Positions 57,960 through 64,000 of a stretch of DNA of 64,000 bases are shown piece by piece. Every line of letters begins with the position of its first letter. Positions within the stretch are counted from its first letter, which is position 1. Source of the DNA: Calonectria ilicicola (Eukaryota > Ascomycota > Sordariomycetes > Hypocreales > Nectriaceae); NCBI GenBank assembly GCA_020809705.1, contig CP085832.1, forward strand, positions 4,464,001 through 4,528,000, written 5' to 3'. Made by a program: the position numbers and the translations under genes. A model generated the notes under the pieces. It was given only the letters and a program-made list of their open reading frames with translations. It was not told the origin of the DNA and did no database searches.

Positions 57960-60900
57960 GAGAAGAAGATATTAATCTTCCTACTATATATTATTAAGAC
58001 CTTTATTATTTTAATTTTATTATATTATATAATAGTAATTATTTCTTTTTAAGATTAGTATTATAATATTATTTTAAGTAATTATATTAAATAATCTTAA
58101 ATTATATTTTAATATAATATATTATTAAATTATTTATTAATTAATTAATAAAAAAAATATTTATAATAATTTTTATAAATTTATTTTTAAAATCTTTTTT
58201 AAAATTCTTTTTTATATAAAGAATATTTTATTTAATTATTTATATAATTTAAAAAAAATATTAATTATTAAAAATTATAAAATAATCTTAAGTTATTTTA
58301 TAAAATTATAAAAAAGATTTTTTTATTATAAAAGTAAAGTTTAAAATTATTAATATTATTTTTATTATAATAAATTATTTAATTTTTATAATAATTATAA
58401 TAATTTAATTATAAATTTATATTTTTATTAATTAATATTATTTTATATTTTATAATTATTATTTTAACTTATTTAAAATAAATACCTTCTTATATTATTA
58501 CTTTTTTATTATTAAATAAACTTATAATAATATAATAAAACCTATTACCTTAATTTTAACCTTAATAAAGCCTATATCTTCCTAAAAGGAAAAAAATCTC
58601 TCCTTAATAAACCTAATCCTTAGAAAAAATAGGGATAAAGAGGTAGGATTTATAGAGGATAATATCTTCTAGTTTTAGCTAGAGCCTTAAAGAGCTAAGA
58701 TTATTAATTAAAAGATATTTATTATAGAATCTAATAAATAATATAAAGATTAATTTTTAGATAAGGAGAAGGTAAGAAGAATTATAAGATAAAAAGTTTA
58801 TTATAATAAATTAATATTTAAAAAATAATTAATAAAGATTTTTAGTAAATTTATTTTTTAAAATATTATTTTTATTTAATAAATAAGAGATTATATAAAT
58901 AGTATTATTAAATAAGGCTATTAGAATATTACTATTTTAACTAATATGCCTTAAATTAAGACTTAATATTTAAATACTTTAGTAATTTAAAAGTAAAAAG
59001 CTATTAAATATATTATATTTTTAAACTTCTTTAGATTTTTTATAATCTCTTTTAGTAAGATATTATAATTTAATAATATATTTATAAATACTATTATACT
59101 TAATTTATTTATTTTAAAAAACTTAATTTTTATAAATAAATAAGGATCTAAGTAATAAAGTAATCCCTCTAACCTAAAGAAAGCTAGCTACTTTACCTAA
59201 TCAATCTAATTAATTTAAAAGGAAAGCTTAGTATACTTTAGCCTAGATATCTCTAGTAGTAGAAGGTTATAAACCTTAGTCTACTTAGGTAAATACTATT
59301 ATAAATTGGTATAGCTATAAGCTAAGTATAATAATAATAATTATTTAAATGATTTATTATCTTTTTTTAATTTATTAAACTTTTTAAATATAAGCTTTAG
59401 TTTATTATAATATATTTAATCTTATATATTACTTTTAGTAAGTAATTAGATAGATAGAAGATAAGTTAAGTATAATATTATTAGAACCTTTAATCTAGAT
59501 TTTAAGGATCTTAAAAAATAAGAACTTATTATTATATAAAGCAAATAACTTTATATTAATATTAGCCTCTTTTATATATATTTTAAAACCTTTAAATAGT
59601 TTAGTGAAGATTCTTTTTAAGAGTACTATTTTATAATACTTTAGAGTATAATTTATAAGTAGTTAATAAAGGAGTTTAATAATAAAAAGTAAGTTAAGAT
59701 TATAAAGGGCTTTATTTTTTGCTTTTATTAAGATCTTATAAGGCAATTTAAGCCTTAGAAGTTAGATTTATTAAAAAAATATATAACTAAGAAATATATA
59801 CTTAACTCTACCTAATAAGATATATCTCTTTCTCTTTAAGTATAATATAAGGCTAAGTTTATTAAATAAGCTAGAATATAGGTAAATAGAGAGATTTTTA
59901 AAATAATCTTTTTACTTATTAACTATAAGATTATATACTTACTATAGATTCTAATATTTAAGATAATTATTATTAAGTTTATTTAAGATTATAAAAATTA
60001 AAAGAAGAATATTAATATAATAATATTTAAAGATAAATAAATAAACTTTTAATAAAGATATTAGAATAATTAATAATTATATTATAAAAGAAAATATAAT
60101 AATATTAATAAATAAGAATATTATACTTATTAAAATAATAAATAATTAAATAATTACAACTATAATTACTATTATAAAAATAAATAATATAAAAACTAGA
60201 ATTAATCTTAGGAATAATAATACTTTACTAAAAATAGCTTATATAAAAATAAGAAGGTAAAATCTAAAAGCAAATACCTTACTAAGGAGGAACCTGCCAA
60301 CTAAGAATAAGAACCTAGCCCTAAGGAGGGCAAATTAAGCTCTAATAAGTCTACTGCTTTTAAAACTTTTTAAAATAGATATTACATATTATTATAAAGA
60401 TAGATCCTATAAAGCGCCCAGGAAAAGAACAAGTGCACTTAGTATAAGTATATCTTTAACTCCTTAGTCTTCCTTAAAGAATATATATATATTAATATCT
60501 ATATAAAATCTATAAAGTTAACTAAAAAAGTACTTATAACCCCCTTTAAGGAAGTATATTATAAAAATTATAAATAGAACTTCCTCTTTTATAATAAATT
60601 TTTTATATACCTTAATAAAAGGTATTAAGGATTTAAAAAGAAGAAATCTAAATAATTACTATCTATAAATAAATTATTTATTTTATATAAAAGGGTAAGG
60701 GTAAATAATATATACTATATCTATATATATATTAAGATTAAGGTTAGTAAAGATAATAAGGAAGAAAAGAAGATCTATATTAATATAAGGTATAAAAATC
60801 CTATAATTAATAAAGAGTTATTATAATTATTTAATTATATTATAAAGTAAAGAACCTTAATATTTATTAATAATATTAATAATATAATCTAAGTTAGTAA

Positions 60901-62159
60901 ATAGATAATCTTTAATATATTTATTAAAGAAATAAATGCTAGTAGAATTATTAAGTAGATAGTGAAGTTTATAATTAGTATATAAGTATAAGATAGATTT
61001 AAACTAGGGGCCCTCCTTAGGAATAATTTCTTAGACCCTTATAAGATCAATATTATTATATTATAAAGACAGCTTCGTTGTAATGCTCTAGATGACTTCT
61101 ATATTTTATATTATGTTGATTGTTTAAGGAAGAATGTGATTTGATGAGTTGGAGTGGCTAGAGATATAGTTATTTTTATAGGGTAAGTATATATTATACT
61201 AATAACTTGGAAAAAGGTTTTTAAAGATTAAGTATTTATATTTTATATTTTTATTAAATATATAATAAATGTAATAATTAATTATAATATTTTAGCTAGA
61301 ATTATAATTATTAATAACTTTAAAAAGGCTATTAAGCTTTATTAAAAGTAAAAGCTTAATAATATTATTAAATATAAGGAAAAGTAGGTATTTATAGCTA
61401 CTATATAGGTCTAAGTACTTATAATTATAACTATAATTTATATAATATTTAGAAGTAAAGCTTTAAATATAGTATCTAAAGAAAAGGGTATATCTTTATT
61501 ATAGATAAGTATTATAGGATTTAAGTTTATACTTACTTTAGTTAATATAGTAGTTATTATTAGTAATTATAAAGTAAACTAGGATTAATTAATAGTAATT
61601 AATATAATTATAGGATTATTTAGTAATATTATTTTTACTAATATATATATAGCTAAGCTACCTTAGAAATAAAGAAGGAAATTACTTTTAAAAGTAATAA
61701 TATATCTTATATAAGAATTAAAAACTATTATTATTAAAATAAATAATAAGATTATTAAGAACTCTATCTTAATATTTAAAAAATAATTAAATATCTTATA
61801 CTAGATATATATTTAATAAATATCTAATCTTCTTAAGATTATTATAATAAAAAAAGTATATATTTATAATTAAAATAATTATTTTATTAAAAAGGTTAAG
61901 GCCTTGGTAAAAAAGTATACTTAATTATAAAATAATATAAGCTTAATGGAAGTATTAGAAGGTAAAGAGCTATAAGTGCTACTTATTAATAATTAATATA
62001 AGTAAACTATCTTCTAATACCTTTATCTATCTAGTTTAAGAGATTAATAGTTTATTAATATAAAGTTTAATAAACTCTACTAATAAGGTAAATTAAAATA
62101 GATTAAAAAATTAATTTTATTTATAATATCTATCTTTATTATATAAAAAACAATTAATA

Positions 62160-62560
62160 AAGAATTAAAAGGAAGGATAATAATAGACCTATATATCCTT
62201 AATAAGATTATTATCCTAGATAATTATCTACTATCAAGATAGGAAGATATTATCTAGATATTTTAAAAGGCTTAATATATTATAGTTATTAATATATTAT
62301 TATTTTTTTTTAATTTAAAGTAAGATTAGAGTATTATAATTATTTTATAATAATTAGCTATTAAAGATTAAAATAATTAATAATTATTTTAATAAGATTC
62401 TAGAACTCTTTAATATATATATAATAATATATAAACTATTTATTATATCTATATTATAAATTCTATAAAGCCTTTATTAATAATATTATAATCTTCTTTA
62501 AGATAAAAGAAGAGTATCTTAAATACTTATAAAAGCTATTTAAATTTTTTTAAAAAAAAT
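62160..62560 (+). pseudogene. Reverse transcriptase relic of the gypsy element
   Basis: Translated despite stops, this region shows the order of a gypsy reverse transcriptase: LYILNKIIILDNYLLSR near 62190, a later INILLFFFQ, and near 62470-62505 FINNIIIFFKIKEEYLKYL where the YVDDIVIFS catalytic motif is expected. The two catalytic Asp codons read Asn (GAT to AAT), as G-to-A RIP would do. It is non-functional. Confidence 0.7.
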
Positions 62561-63059
62561 ATTACTATCTCCTTTAAAAAGAGTTAAATTAAATATTCTA
62601 ATATATAGGTATTTGGCTTCCAAGTAGACACTTTTAGTTTGACTATTATAGAAAAGTGGATTATATTATTTATAAAATTAGAGTTCTTAATTTAATTATT
62701 AGCTCTAGAGTAGTATATTAGAGCTATAGAATATATTAGGTATCTTATTTTATATTATATTTAGTTTATAGAGCCTTTATAAAAATATAAGATTATATTA
62801 TTAAAAGTAAAATATAAATAAGATAAAGTAATTAATAGAAATCTTAATAAATAAAAGACTTATATTTATATAATATATTATAATTTTATAAAGGAAGAAA
62901 GATTTATATTTAAAATAATCTAATATAAAGTAGTTAATATAAGAATACTTTTTTATCTTAAATAAAGTAAGAAATTATATTTTTAAGTAAATATAAGTAT
63001 TTAGTAAGGTTTTAGAGTAATACTTTTCTATCTTAAGAATGATTATAAATAAAATAGAA

Positions 63060-63430
63060 TATTATATATCCTAGTAATAGTAATAAGATCTATTTACTTT
63101 TTAAGTTATACTTTTAGCTTAATAAAAAGAAATTATAGCCTATTAGAACTAGAGGTAGTATATTTAGTATAGGCAATTAAAAGATTATATATACATATCT
63201 AATTATTAATATATCTAATAATTACCTTTATAGATTATTTTATAATAAAATAAATTATAAAAAAAACTATACTTATTATATTTAATATAGACCAAGTAAA
63301 CTATAAATTGGTAATTACTTTGATTTATTTGTTAGAATATGAGCTTAATATATACTACCTCTTAAAAAAGAAGAATTTTATTCTAAATATATTAAGTTAT
63401 TTAGTAGCCCTAGAGACTAATAGGAACTAA
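63060..63430 (+). pseudogene. RNase H-like relic of the gypsy element
   Basis: YSLLELEVVYLV near 63133, IDYFIIK, YLLEYELNIYYLLKKKN near 63331 and FILNILSYLVALE near 63378 correspond to the well-known end of the gypsy RNase H region (LE.E, DH..., YDL..YHLPG, DALSR). Several codons are altered or stopped, consistent with RIP. Confidence 0.7.
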
Positions 63431-63779
63431 GTGTGGCTATAACCTGACTATATAGCCCTAAATAATGTGCTAGTGGTGATGGAAGCCTTGATAATAGAGA
63501 AGTCTAAAAGAAAGTTCTAAAAAGAATACCTTAATAATATATATTATATAAAGATTATTAATATAATAATAAAAAAAGAGATTTTAAATCTTTTAATACT
63601 TAATAATAAGAATATTATAAATATTTTAAAGTATAGAGTATATTTTAAACTATATAAAAGACTTTTATATTACTATAGCTAATTTGGATATTATAGGCTT
63701 TATATTTTTTATTTTATAATTAATAAATTTCTGAAGATAGTCTATAATAATTAATATTACTTTAATAAGGAAAGGATAT

Positions 63780-63871
63780 TAAAAGAGCTATCTAGCCTTT
63801 ATATTAAAAACTTAATATAATAGGCTAGAAAGTATATCTGCAAATATAAGATATACTGCCTTAGGTAAATC
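63780..63871 (+). pseudogene. Truncated integrase zinc-binding relic
   Basis: The frame through ARKYICKYKIYCLR and a stop matches the integrase zinc-binding end (position of the CxxC pair, with Cys codons changed by G-to-A). It breaks off where the base composition returns to normal, so the catalytic integrase core is not adjacent. Confidence 0.5.
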
Positions 63872-64000
63872 TGTTACGACCCATATCATACCCAGGGCGG
63901 TCTAGGATGGCAGAATGCCACACCTTATAAGAAACCAACTACCTTATAATTACATACAACCAATCAAACATAGAGTAATAAGGGCAACTATCACGATAAG
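63872..64000. mobile_element. Candidate LTR start of a younger nested element
   Basis: From TGTTACGACCC at 63872 the base composition is ordinary and CpA dinucleotides are kept, in sharp contrast to the RIP-mutated DNA on the left. A TG start at a break inside the integrase relic is what an inserted LTR element or solo LTR would give. Only 129 bases are in the window, so the identity is provisional. The five bases just before it (AAATC) are the candidate target-site duplication. Confidence 0.45.

Larger units (their letters stand above)
57960..63871 (+). mobile_element. RIP-degraded Ty3/gypsy retrotransposon relic
   Basis: The block is almost entirely A and T, with stop codons in every frame, as expected after repeat-induced point mutation (C to T on either strand). 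Protein relics in the order reverse transcriptase, RNase H, integrase on the plus strand can still be read (see separate entries), which is the Ty3/gypsy order. The less clear left part should hold gag and protease. The change in base composition at about 57960 is abrupt. No intact open frame remains, so the element is dead. Confidence 0.8.

Overview
This is nuclear DNA of a filamentous ascomycete (Pezizomycotina, most likely a sordariomycete such as a member of the Hypocreales). The evidence is many short GT-AG introns of about 45-75 bases, Zn2Cys6 and C2H2/fungal_trans regulators, a HET-domain gene, a NACHT NOD-like receptor, a LysM effector, a fungal hybrid histidine kinase, and a long AT-rich block that looks like a RIP-mutated Ty3/gypsy retrotransposon. 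I cannot name a species from sequence alone.

Layout. 0-7 kb: one large intronless NLR gene (SesB-like hydrolase, NACHT, WD40-like propeller), followed by a 168-bp hairpin-forming inverted repeat. 7.5-10.8 kb: a divergent pair, an NAD(P)-dependent epimerase (minus) and a Gfo/Idh dihydrodiol dehydrogenase-like oxidoreductase (plus). 11.2-22.1 kb: three transcription factor genes, two Zn2Cys6 and one C2H2/fungal_trans, with a 3-kb gene-free gap between the second and third. 22.5-42.3 kb: enzyme- and transporter-rich accessory DNA with a flavin monooxygenase, a small HSF-domain gene, a bicupin, a DHA1 MFS transporter, a rhodopsin-domain membrane protein, two SDRs, a P450 and a BBE-type FAD oxidase. 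42.8-50.3 kb: a HET-domain gene, two F-box genes and a secreted LysM protein. 51.8-55.7 kb: a hybrid histidine kinase. 57.9-63.9 kb: the AT-rich retrotransposon relic, cut at its right end by what looks like a younger, unmutated insertion.

How the genes may work together. The 22-42 kb block has the tailoring, transport and regulatory genes typical of a secondary-metabolite or catabolic cluster, but no PKS, NRPS, terpene synthase or other backbone enzyme is visible. The C2H2 regulator and the flavin monooxygenase share a 397-base divergent promoter, which suggests local control. The NLR and HET genes are both self/non-self recognition families, and the LysM gene points to chitin masking or cell-wall interaction with a host or competitor. 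Intron-exon models were assembled by hand from splice signals and reading-phase agreement. Coordinates of multi-exon genes are for the coding span, with exons listed in the evidence.
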